A stretch of 9,998 bases of DNA from Desulfobacterales bacterium (lineage in GTDB: Bacteria > Desulfobacterota > Desulfobacteria > Desulfobacterales > Desulfosalsimonadaceae): contig SKZX01000382.1 in assembly GCA_007127175.1 (NCBI GenBank), positions 1 through 9,998 of the forward strand. The letters are read 5' to 3'. Below, one piece after another: positions 1 through 6,775 of this stretch; position 1 is the first letter of the stretch; every line of letters begins with the position of its first letter. The position numbers were made by a program, and so were the translations under genes. The notes under the pieces are model-generated. The model was not told the DNA's origin, did no database searches, and worked only from the letters and a program-made list of their open reading frames with translations.

Positions 1-816
1 ATCAACAACCCCATGGAAATTTTCAAATACCTTCCGCAGACCAACTGCAGGGATTGCAATGAAAAAACCTGCCTGGCCTTTGCCGTGGCGGTCTTTAAAA
101 ACAGGAAACCCCTGGACCAGTGTCCCCACGTGGCGCCGGAAGTGCTTGAAAAATTCGGCGGACAGACGGAAAAGCCCAACACCATCGAAGAAGATATGCG
201 CGATGCGGTCGATAATCTCAAGAAAATCATTCCGGACATCGACCTGGCTGAGGCCGCCCGGCGCATATCCGCCCGCTATGACGGAAAAAAACTCACACTG
301 AAAGTGATGGGCAAGGATTTCAGCATACATGCGGACGGCGCCCTTGACTCGGACATCCATGTCAACCCGTGGCTTGCCGTACCGGTTCTCAATTATGTGC
401 TCCACAGCAAGGGCAAGGCCCTGTCCGGCAAATGGATCACGTTCCGGGAACTCAAAGGCGGCATGGAAAGATATGCCCTGTTCCAGCAGCGCTGCGAAAA
501 GCCCCTGAAAAAAATCGCCGACAGCTACCCCGACCTCTTCAGGGACATGCTCGATATCTTTAACGGCCGGCGCATCGACGGGCCGGTTGATTCGGATGTG
601 GCGGTCATTATGCACCCGCTCCCACTCGTGCCGGTCATTGTTTGCTACTGGGAGCCGGAAGACGGCATCGAGTCCAGCCTCCACATTTATTTCGACGAAA
701 CCGCGGACGAAAACCTCGACCTGGACAGCCTCTACACCCTGACCGCCGGCATGGTCATCATGTTCGGCAAAATCGCCCAGAAGCACGGCATTCAATCCGT
801 GCAGGCCGGCGGATAG
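1..816 (+). CDS. DUF3786 protein with N-terminal 4Fe-4S motif (5' end outside window)
   Basis: The frame is open from base 1, and the residues before the first ATG (base 13) read INNP. In this family the text 'NPMEIFKYLPQTNC' usually follows a short leader, so the true start is probably just upstream of the window. Counting from the ATG at 13, Cys12, Cys15, Cys20 and Cys37 form the C-x2-C-x4-C-x16-C pattern of the small Fe-S domain also found in corrinoid/CO-dehydrogenase-associated proteins. The remaining 220 or so residues match the DUF3786 type, a soluble domain of unknown function common in Desulfobacterota and other anaerobes. No signal peptide or membrane segment is visible. Its function is not known; binding of one [4Fe-4S] cluster is inferred from the cysteines. 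A copy of a long hairpin repeat begins about 20 bases after the stop and may end its transcript. Confidence 0.85.
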   Translation: MNNPMEIFKYLPQTNCRDCNEKTCLAFAVAVFKNRKPLDQCPHVAPEVLEKFGGQTEKPNTIEEDMRDAVDNLKKIIPDIDLAEAARRISARYDGKKLTLKVMGKDFSIHADGALDSDIHVNPWLAVPVLNYVLHSKGKALSGKWITFRELKGGMERYALFQQRCEKPLKKIADSYPDLFRDMLDIFNGRRIDGPVDSDVAVIMHPLPLVPVIVCYWEPEDGIESSLHIYFDETADENLDLDSLYTLTAGMVIMFGKIAQKHGIQSVQAGG

Positions 817-836
817 ACGGGTGTCCCTCTTAGAAT

Positions 837-1069
837 AAGGTTCAAATTTCTGGTTGTGTATCCGGGTGGGTGCAACCCTTGGCAACTGTGAGTCCTTGGG
901 ATCGCTCTATGACTCGATACGCCACGGCCTGCAAACTCGCCCCTGGCCGGGGCTCAAACAATGCAGGCCGTTTGGCGCATCTTCGCCAAGAGCGATCACC
1001 AAGGCCTCCCAATGTTGCCTGCGGGCAGCACCCCAACCCCCTCCCAACCGAATTTGTCCAATTATATAA
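837..1069 (+). repeat. Long hairpin repeat family A, copy 1
   Basis: This is an imperfect inverted repeat of about 230 bases that folds end to end. Middle stem: CCTTGGGATCGCTCT (894-908) pairs with AGAGCGATCACCAAGG (989-1004). Inner stem: ACGGCCTGCA (924-933) pairs perfectly with TGCAGGCCGT (962-971). Tip: GCCCC (939-943) pairs with GGGGC (949-953) around TGGCC. The outer arms are looser than in copy 2. The same architecture recurs at 8939-9159 and, inverted, at 9331-9541. It lies between the DUF3786 gene and the convergent tgpA gene, where it could also act as a terminator. Short frames on both strands are by-products of the palindrome. No target-site duplication was found. Confidence 0.85.
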
Positions 1070-1280
1070 AACCATACCTGCACGGGGACAGCGCTCCCCC
1101 GGATTCGGTATTTCTGTAAAAAGGGATTCGATGCGCCTGACCAACTCAAACCGTTCAATCTTTTATTACCATGTCGGGATGTGTGATTCGTATTGGCCTG
1201 CTGGTAAAACGTTTAACAGGCATACCCCTCCCTGACGCAGGCGATGTAAAAAATGAAATTGTCCTTATCTATACAACACA
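1070..1280. other. Intergenic stretch, no gene recognised
   Basis: No supported coding region. It holds a small imperfect hairpin at 1074-1111 (ATACC/GGTAT outside, GGGGA/TCCCC inside). On the minus strand, 1266-1254 carries AAGGACAATTTCA, the same 13 bases found at one end of repeat copy 3. This may be a solo end or remnant of that family. No clear U-tract terminator for the tgpA operon is visible here. Confidence 0.5.
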
Positions 1281-3260
1281 TCAGTCTTTTGAGGCCACGG
1301 CAGAAGGTCTGAATTTTTTCACGCCGTCTGCAAGCTTGCCTGGGGCGTCCGGATCATGGGGGAGCGGCGCATATCTCAGCATGATGTAGATGCCGGTTAT
1401 TTCGTTGATGGCCGGCGCCAGGTCGGGCCGGGCAAGGGCCGCCCGTTCGGCAAATTCCATCGGACCCTCACCGGGCAGCCGGGCGATGCCCGCATGGGCC
1501 ATTTTCCGAAGGAATTCTTCGTAGCGCTTCTTTACGAGGTCCGGTTTTTCCGTTTTTCCCCGCAGCTGAATGACCAGGTAGACGCCAAAAAGCAGGGCAA
1601 CCAGCGAAAGACCCGCGCCCAGGAGCATCAACGGACCGGTTCGGTAGGAATACGCGATGCCAAGGCGCTCCAGCAGTGCTTTTTGCTGCTCAACAGAATA
1701 CCCTTCAAACCATGCCTGCCAGTTTTTTGAAAACGCGTCCCAGCCGAACCGGGCCTGCCGTAATAAAGCCTCAAACGGCTGCAGGTACCTGCCCGTAAAA
1801 CCGCCAAACGCGCCGGGCTGAAGCCCATCCCCCGGACCATCGCTGATTCGGCCGGGCGCAACGACATAGGTCGGGTCGACCCTGAACCAGCCCTTATCTT
1901 CATCCCACACTTCCACCCAGGCATGGGCAAAAGACTGGCGGACGATCAGGTAGTTTCCGTAAGGGTTGATCTCGCCGCCCTGGTACCCGCCCACGACCCG
2001 TGCCGGAATGCCCGCCGATCGCATGAGAAAGGCAAAAGCCGACGCATAGTGCTCGCAATACCCGCTGCGGGCGCTAAACAGAAAATCATCGACCGGATTT
2101 CTTCCAGCCAGGGGCGGCGTCAGGGTATACACAAAATCGTTATCCCGGAAATAATCCAGGGCACGGCGGATGACTTCTCCCGGGCTGTCCGAACTTTCTG
2201 CCAGCCTTGCTGCAAGGGCGCGGCTTTCGGGGTTGCCCGATCCGGGCAACCGGATCAACTCGTCACCGGGGAAACCCGTCTTGCCGGTATGATCCCGCAG
2301 ATCGGATGTCATGACATAGCGCTTCGTCCGAAACACGGGGTCCCGCGACAGAACGGTAAAATCCTCGTAAAGCCTGCCGGTATCCGGTATCATCAATGGA
2401 AAGTCCAGTGCAAACAGCCAGCGGCTGCGGTGCGGTTCCAGGATCACCCTGTAGGAAACACCGTCATTGACACCTGTCTCAGGCGGTGCCGACTCGCGCA
2501 ACCACCGCTCGTGACGCCAGTTACTCCCATCGAAGTGAACAAAGACGACGCCGCGCCAGTAAAGCTGTTCAAAACCCGGAATGCCGTCGTCAAATTCCAC
2601 CCGGAATGCGACCGAGTCGTCCTCGACCAGGCGGGAAACCATGCCCGGCCGCAATGTTTCCGAGAACCCCGTGATGCCGAAGTCCGAACGCTGAAAGCCC
2701 ACAAGGCTGCCTTCCAGCCGGGGGAACAGGAAAAACAGGGCCAGCATCAGCGGCACCGCCTGGGCCAGTATAAGGGCGCTCAGGCGGAAATGCGCCTTCA
2801 AGCGGCCTGCCGGATCATTGATGCGAACGAGGACTGCCGTGGTCACCAGCACGGAAACAAACATGTATATGGTCATCAAAAGCGTTTCTGACTGGAAAAG
2901 GCTTGTAATAACAATAAAATATGCCAGAAATACCGTGACCATGCCGTCCCGGTGAGTGGAAATCTCAAGTGGCTTGATGGCCGCCATGATGGCCAGAAGA
3001 CTGACATAAGCGGTTGCATCGATGCGGGTATGATAGGTCAGCAGCAGTCCGGCAAGGCCGATCACGGCAAGGGCGTTGCGGACGAACCGGCCCGGCGGCG
3101 GACGGTTGTGCTTGATGGCGACCATCACGTAAGTCCACATAAATGCACACCAGGCGATAACCCACAACGGCAGCCCGGCCACATGGGGCAAAATGGCCAC
3201 AAAAAGTGCCAACAGGATCGGCGGGATAAATTCTTGCCGCTTATCCATCAGTGCCATCAT
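1281..3260 (-). CDS. tgpA: TgpA-type membrane transglutaminase (DUF3488 / transglutaminase-like / DUF4129)
   Basis: A 659-residue membrane protein. Residues about 11-180 hold several hydrophobic segments (DUF3488-like). A periplasmic part follows, with the transglutaminase-like core at about 370-470. The papain-type triad is intact: Cys402 in GYCEHYA, His446 in FAHAWVEV and Asp462 in VDPTY. A further membrane helix lies at about 542-566, then a cytoplasmic DUF4129-like tail to about 633. This is the full TgpA layout and normal length. Family members are envelope enzymes; the substrate is generally not established. It is the last gene of the nadA-moxR-DUF58-tgpA operon and overlaps the DUF58 gene by 20 bases, implying coupled translation. 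Three ATGs are possible (3260, 3257, 3248); GAGG directly precedes the first, so the third (MDKRQEF) may be the real start. The ATG at 3260 is the outer bound. Confidence 0.93.
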   Translation of the reverse strand: MMALMDKRQEFIPPILLALFVAILPHVAGLPLWVIAWCAFMWTYVMVAIKHNRPPPGRFVRNALAVIGLAGLLLTYHTRIDATAYVSLLAIMAAIKPLEISTHRDGMVTVFLAYFIVITSLFQSETLLMTIYMFVSVLVTTAVLVRINDPAGRLKAHFRLSALILAQAVPLMLALFFLFPRLEGSLVGFQRSDFGITGFSETLRPGMVSRLVEDDSVAFRVEFDDGIPGFEQLYWRGVVFVHFDGSNWRHERWLRESAPPETGVNDGVSYRVILEPHRSRWLFALDFPLMIPDTGRLYEDFTVLSRDPVFRTKRYVMTSDLRDHTGKTGFPGDELIRLPGSGNPESRALAARLAESSDSPGEVIRRALDYFRDNDFVYTLTPPLAGRNPVDDFLFSARSGYCEHYASAFAFLMRSAGIPARVVGGYQGGEINPYGNYLIVRQSFAHAWVEVWDEDKGWFRVDPTYVVAPGRISDGPGDGLQPGAFGGFTGRYLQPFEALLRQARFGWDAFSKNWQAWFEGYSVEQQKALLERLGIAYSYRTGPLMLLGAGLSLVALLFGVYLVIQLRGKTEKPDLVKKRYEEFLRKMAHAGIARLPGEGPMEFAERAALARPDLAPAINEITGIYIMLRYAPLPHDPDAPGKLADGVKKFRPSAVASKD

Positions 3261-4218
3261 CCTCGAAAACCGCCAGTGCTTTCAAGCATCTGTGCCGGTG
3301 CGCATCCCCACTGCCCGGCGGAATGGTTTTCCCCGGCAGTACAAGGCCGTAACGCCTGTTTTCCCGGCTTGCCCGCAGAATCATGGCGCACAACTTTGAC
3401 AGCCGGTCTTCGGTATCATTACCCCCCACTTTGCTGAAATCAAAAACAACAACAGAGCGCCTTGCCGCACCACCGAAATCCTTTGCAAACAAGCCCTGGC
3501 CCTTCGAAAGCGCCTTCCATGCAATATGGCGGAATGAGTCCCCGGGCTGATAGGTTTTCAACCCCTTGTAATCATCAGCGCCCGCGGCAAGGCCTGATTT
3601 CCGGCCGCCCTTATGGATATCAGGGTCATGAATCGGTGTGAAGACGCCTTTTGGAAAGGGATATACCGTGCAGTCGCTGCCCGGCCTCAAAACGGACCAG
3701 GCACTGAAAAGCCCCACCGGGTAGACGGTCGACACCGTGAACGACTCGGGGATCAAAAGGCCCCGTTGCTGTGCCGGCACGGACACGGGAACGCCCTCAT
3801 CGACCCGGGCGTGAAGGTCCGGTTTTTCACTTGTGTATTGTCCGGCGGATACGGATACAGCTTTTCGGGCATGGCGGCCGGCGTATAGCAGGACGTTGAA
3901 AACGGCATCGTCACCGGCAAACACCGGGGCCGCGGAAACAGACAGTACCTGAAGCCCCAGGAGGTTTCGATAGGTATGGATCATGGAAACGAGGAGAATG
4001 CCCCCCAGGAGAAACACCAGCAAAAAACCGAGATTGTTGTTGTAATTAATGGAACCGGCCAGCATGGCGATGAGCACCACGATGAAGAGCAGTCCCTGCC
4101 GTGTCGGAAATATGTATACCCGGTGACGGTCCAGAACGACCGGAAGGGGCGTCGGTTTTTTGGGCCGGATCATTGTCATGACCAAGGTTTTTGAAACGTC
4201 TTTATTTTTCCTGAACAT
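3241..4218 (-). CDS. DUF58 domain protein
   Basis: A 325-residue protein with two membrane segments near the N-terminus (about 42-58 and 62-80), an external or flanking region with the typical YPVGLFSAW motif (166-174), and the DUF58 signature at about 215-250 (DDYKGLKTYQPGDSFRHIAW, then KALSKGQGLFAKDFGG). The C-terminal part has the FDFSK start of a von Willebrand-like fold. DUF58 proteins are regularly encoded between a MoxR ATPase and a TgpA-type transglutaminase. They are thought to work with MoxR as a membrane-linked chaperone or assembly module, but their biochemical role is not settled. The start lies 3 bases after the moxR stop with only a weak ribosome site, so translational coupling is likely. 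An in-frame Met at residue 14 or 16 is an alternative start. Confidence 0.93.
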   Translation of the reverse strand: MFRKNKDVSKTLVMTMIRPKKPTPLPVVLDRHRVYIFPTRQGLLFIVVLIAMLAGSINYNNNLGFLLVFLLGGILLVSMIHTYRNLLGLQVLSVSAAPVFAGDDAVFNVLLYAGRHARKAVSVSAGQYTSEKPDLHARVDEGVPVSVPAQQRGLLIPESFTVSTVYPVGLFSAWSVLRPGSDCTVYPFPKGVFTPIHDPDIHKGGRKSGLAAGADDYKGLKTYQPGDSFRHIAWKALSKGQGLFAKDFGGAARRSVVVFDFSKVGGNDTEDRLSKLCAMILRASRENRRYGLVLPGKTIPPGSGDAHRHRCLKALAVFEDDGTDG

Positions 4219-4221
4219 TCG

Positions 4222-5142
4222 CTACACCGGGACCGGGACCTCCGAAAAAAGGGCCATCAGCCGGGTTTCAGGAATTTCCATCCGATCGCTTGCGCTTCGG
4301 AGCCGGTGTCCGGCCACCTGGAAAAGCACCTTTTTGAGATCTTCCGGTACGGCATAGGTTCTGCCCTGGATGAACGCCCATGAACGGGCGGCCATGGCAA
4401 GGGCGATCCCCGCCCGCGGAGAAAGACCAACATGGAAATGCGGCGTACTGCGGGTATAGGCAATGATATTCTGGAGGTACTCGAGAAAACTGTCGGACAA
4501 ATGCACATTTCCGACTTCTTCCTGTACGCCGATAACGTCGTCTTCAGTCATGCAGGGCTTTATGCCGGCCAGCGCCTTCTGGGTCCCGCCGCCCCTGATA
4601 ATGTCCTTTTCAGCGCCGCGATCCGGGTAGCCGACGGTGATGCGCATGAGGAAACGGTCCATCTGGGATTCCGGCAGGGGAAAGGTACCGGCGTATTCCA
4701 GGGGGTTCTGGGTGGCGATAACGAAAAAAGGCGGGATCAGGTCGCGGGTTTCCCCCTCGATGGTCACCTGCCCTTCCTCCATGGCCTCAAGCAGCGCACT
4801 CTGGGTCTTGGGCATGGCCCGGTTGATCTCATCCACCAGCAGCACCTGGGTGAATATAGGCCCCGGGTGGAAATAAAAACTCCCTGAATTCTGATCATAG
4901 ATCGACACGCCCAAAATATCCCCGGGCAGCATGTCCGAGGTAAACTGTACCCGTTGGAAAGTCAGGCCGAGGCACTTCGCGAGCACCTTGGCAAGGGTGG
5001 TCTTGCCGATGCCCGGCCGGTCCTCGATCAAAAGGTGTCCGCCTGCAAAAAGGCATGTCAGGGCCAACCGAATCTGGGGTTCTTTGCCAAGCACAACAGT
5101 GCTGATGCGCGCCACGATCTGTTCAAAACGTTGGGTATCCAT
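4222..5142 (-). CDS. moxR: MoxR-family AAA+ ATPase
   Basis: A 306-residue cytoplasmic ATPase with the full set of AAA+ motifs: Walker A DRPGIGKT (41-48, Lys47), Walker B LLVDEINRA (Asp104-Glu105), sensor 1 ATQNP (Asn146) and sensor 2 SPRAGIAL (Arg233). The segment MPKTQSALLEAMEEGQVTIEG is characteristic of MoxR. MoxR ATPases act as chaperones that mature or remodel partner proteins, usually together with neighbouring DUF58 or von Willebrand-domain proteins. Here the partner is presumably the DUF58 protein encoded 3 bases downstream. The ATG at 5142 lies 8 bases after the nadA stop, with a modest ribosome site (AGCAGGG) overlapping the nadA end. Length and motifs are normal; the specific client is unknown. 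Confidence 0.95.
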   Translation of the reverse strand: MDTQRFEQIVARISTVVLGKEPQIRLALTCLFAGGHLLIEDRPGIGKTTLAKVLAKCLGLTFQRVQFTSDMLPGDILGVSIYDQNSGSFYFHPGPIFTQVLLVDEINRAMPKTQSALLEAMEEGQVTIEGETRDLIPPFFVIATQNPLEYAGTFPLPESQMDRFLMRITVGYPDRGAEKDIIRGGGTQKALAGIKPCMTEDDVIGVQEEVGNVHLSDSFLEYLQNIIAYTRSTPHFHVGLSPRAGIALAMAARSWAFIQGRTYAVPEDLKKVLFQVAGHRLRSASDRMEIPETRLMALFSEVPVPV

Positions 5143-5150
5143 AAGCCCTG

Positions 5151-6215
5151 CTAAGCCTTGTTTTTCATGTTTTCTGCAAAATCAAGCATCCGTCGGATAG
5201 GGATGACCGCTTTTTCCCGGATTTCAGGATCAATTAAAATTTCATTTGAACCCGTTTTCAACGTTTCAGCCAGGTTCTGCAGGCTGTTCATGCCCATCCA
5301 GGGGCATTCTGCACAGGCCTGGCATGTTGCGCCCTCGCCGACCGTGGGCGCCTCGATCAGCATTCGATCCGGCGCGGCCTGCCGCATCTTGTAAAAAATC
5401 CCCTTATCCGTCGCCACGATGAAGGTCTTGTTGGGCATGGATGAAACCGCCTGGATCAGGGCGGTGGTGGAGCCCACCACATCGGCCAGGGCGATGACGC
5501 TTTCCGGGGACTCCGGGTGAACCAGGATCGCCGCACCCGGGTGCAGCCGGGCCAGCCTTTGGAGTGCCACGGATTTGAATTCCTCATGGACCACGCAGGA
5601 ACCGGGCCACAACAGCATGTCGGCGCCGGTTGTTTCCCGCAGGTAACTGCCGAGGTGCTTGTCCGGCGCCCAGAGTATCTTTTCCCCACGGGCGGCCAGG
5701 TGCCTGATCACGGGGACCGCGATGCTCGAGGTCACCACCCAATCAGCCCGCGCCTTTACCCGTGCACTGGTGTTTGCGTACACCACGACGGTATGGGCCG
5801 GGTGCCGGTCGCAGAACTCACCAAACGGCCCCGGAGGGCAGGCCTCGTCCAGGCTGCAAGTGGCGCCAAGGTCGGGCATGATGACCCGTTTTTCCGGGTT
5901 TAAAATTTTTGCTGTTTCCCCCATGAAGCGGACTCCCGCCACAACGAGGGTTTCGGCTGTCTGCCGGGCGCCGAAACGGGCCATCTCCAGGGAATCGGCC
6001 ACGCAGCCGCCGGTCTTTTCCGCCAGCGCCTGGAGGTCTGCACGGGTATAGTAATGCGCGACCAGCACAGCGTTCTGTGCGGCAAGCATGGCCTCGATAT
6101 CTTTAGTCAACTTCTCCTTGTCGGCGCCGGAAAGCAGCGGCCAGGAAGGATGATCAGGCACGGTGATCGGCGCTATGTCCGGAAACGCATCTGTTGGCGT
6201 GTTTGAAGAAGACAT
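5151..6215 (-). CDS. nadA: Quinolinate synthase NadA
   Basis: A 354-residue [4Fe-4S] enzyme that condenses iminoaspartate with dihydroxyacetone phosphate to quinolinate in de novo NAD synthesis. Cluster ligands: Cys120 (MPDLGATCSLDEACP), Cys207 (LWPGSCVVHEEF) and Cys304 (CQACAECPWMGMNSL). Other family motifs are AHYYTRADLQALAE (53-66), CVADSLEMA (71-79) and HPESP (233-237). Length agrees with the roughly 350-residue NadA family. The ATG at 6215 is preceded by GGAGAG at 6227-6222 with a 6-base gap, and a clear promoter lies just upstream. It is the first gene of a four-gene operon with moxR, DUF58 and tgpA. The nadB and nadC genes, which supply the substrate and use the product, are not in the window. 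The oxygen-sensitive cluster suits an anaerobe, and the enzyme depends on the kind of Fe-S assembly encoded nearby. Confidence 0.97.
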   Translation of the reverse strand: MSSSNTPTDAFPDIAPITVPDHPSWPLLSGADKEKLTKDIEAMLAAQNAVLVAHYYTRADLQALAEKTGGCVADSLEMARFGARQTAETLVVAGVRFMGETAKILNPEKRVIMPDLGATCSLDEACPPGPFGEFCDRHPAHTVVVYANTSARVKARADWVVTSSIAVPVIRHLAARGEKILWAPDKHLGSYLRETTGADMLLWPGSCVVHEEFKSVALQRLARLHPGAAILVHPESPESVIALADVVGSTTALIQAVSSMPNKTFIVATDKGIFYKMRQAAPDRMLIEAPTVGEGATCQACAECPWMGMNSLQNLAETLKTGSNEILIDPEIREKAVIPIRRMLDFAENMKNKA

Positions 6216-6243
6216 GATGATCTCTCCGGGTATTCATGTTGAC

Positions 6244-6272
6244 ATAATACAGGGTCCCTTTTTTCATGTTAA
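6244..6272 (-). promoter_or_regulatory. Sigma70-type promoter of the nadA operon
   Basis: Reading leftward, TTAACA (6272-6267) and TATTAT (6249-6244) are separated by exactly 17 bases. Each hexamer differs from consensus at one position. Transcription should start near 6237, giving a leader of about 20 bases before the nadA ATG. The octamer AACATGAA occurs twice on the minus strand here, once overlapping the -35 and once just downstream of the -10; it could be an operator half-site, but that is speculative. Confidence 0.7.
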
Positions 6273-6394
6273 GACAGCCCGCCGGCAATGACAATCCGGG
6301 ACAACCTGTTTGCGCGTGAAAAACGGCCGCAGCAGCGTCTCAGGTCAAGGCCCGGCGGCTGAAAAGGTCGGCCCGGATGGTTTTTCCGGAATTT

Positions 6395-6424
6395 TTGTTT
6401 GTATCGTGCCGGAAGGGTTATTAT
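6395..6424 (+). promoter_or_regulatory. Possible promoter of the small zinc-ribbon gene
   Basis: TTGTTT (6395-6400) and TATTAT (6419-6424) are 18 bases apart and lie about 60 bases upstream of the ATG at 6484. The -35 is a weak match, so this is only the best candidate in the intergenic region. Confidence 0.35.
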
Positions 6425-6483
6425 ATTTAGTACGTATTGATCACACCGAAACGAAAACATTCACTTTACCAAGGAGGCAGCAA

Positions 6484-6702
6484 ATGACATCTCATGGCGG
6501 TTCGACCCCACAGCATTGCCCGGGTTTTGAATCTTTCAAGAGCCTCAGCGCTTTTACCTGCAAATGCCCGGAATGCGGGACGGAGATCGAAATCTTCTCA
6601 GACGAATTTGACCGTCCGCATAAATGCCCGGGTTGCAACAAACCCGTGGATTTCAGCCAGTGCAGCATTGAAGGGTCCGGCGGGACAAAAGAACCACGGT
6701 AG
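6484..6702 (+). CDS. Small zinc-ribbon protein (72 aa), function unknown
   Basis: A 72-residue soluble protein. The start is fixed by a textbook ribosome site, AAGGAGG at 6471-6477, 6 bases before the ATG; the frame is open further upstream but nothing supports an earlier start. Cysteines at 28/31 (CPEC) and 48/51 (CPGC) form a two-knuckle zinc ribbon, with extra cysteines at 12, 26 and 60. The middle (TEIEIFSDEFDRPHKCPGCNKPVDF) resembles the small zinc-ribbon domains that bind a metal or contact protein or nucleic acid. It is divergent from nadA and convergent with the iscS-like gene. The specific role is not recognised. A link with the Fe-S gene pair next door is possible only by proximity; that pair's scaffold also ends in a CPYC/CEAC ribbon. 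Confidence 0.8.
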   Translation: MTSHGGSTPQHCPGFESFKSLSAFTCKCPECGTEIEIFSDEFDRPHKCPGCNKPVDFSQCSIEGSGGTKEPR

Positions 6703-6713
6703 AAAGACAATGT

Positions 6714-6756
6714 CAGGATCGCGGGGAAGCCGTTTTCCGGTTTACCCGCGATCCTG
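6714..6756. terminator. Hairpin between convergent genes, probable bidirectional terminator
   Basis: CAGGATCGCGGG (6714-6725) pairs perfectly over 12 bases with CCCGCGATCCTG (6745-6756). The loop contains a second stem, 6727-6732 with 6738-6743 (one G-T pair). It sits 11 bases after the zinc-ribbon stop and 19 bases after the iscS-like stop. There is no run of T on either side, so it is not a classic intrinsic terminator; it could protect the 3' ends of both transcripts. Confidence 0.55.
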
Positions 6757-6775
6757 GCAGACGCACTCAAGGCCA

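Noticed and set aside
924..971. Group II intron domain V or an IscB/TnpB-type guide RNA, suggested by the GAGCCCCGG-like tip
   Set aside because: No intron or nuclease protein is present, the domain V sequence does not match, and the long symmetrical arms do not fit either class.
842..1144. Minus-strand 100-codon frame in repeat copy 1, similar in sequence to an 80-codon frame at 8949-9191 (shared FEPRPGASLQ and ERSQGLTVA)
   Set aside because: The similarity comes from the shared hairpin DNA. Both strands are open because of the palindrome, there is no ribosome site, and copy 3 does not keep the frame. Treated as by-products of the repeat.
1923..2891. 322-codon plus-strand frame antisense to tgpA
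   Set aside because: It lies wholly inside the well-supported transglutaminase gene, has no ribosome site, and its composition is that expected of a GC-rich antisense frame. The same applies to 7130-7981 opposite iscS and 8057-8683 opposite iscU.
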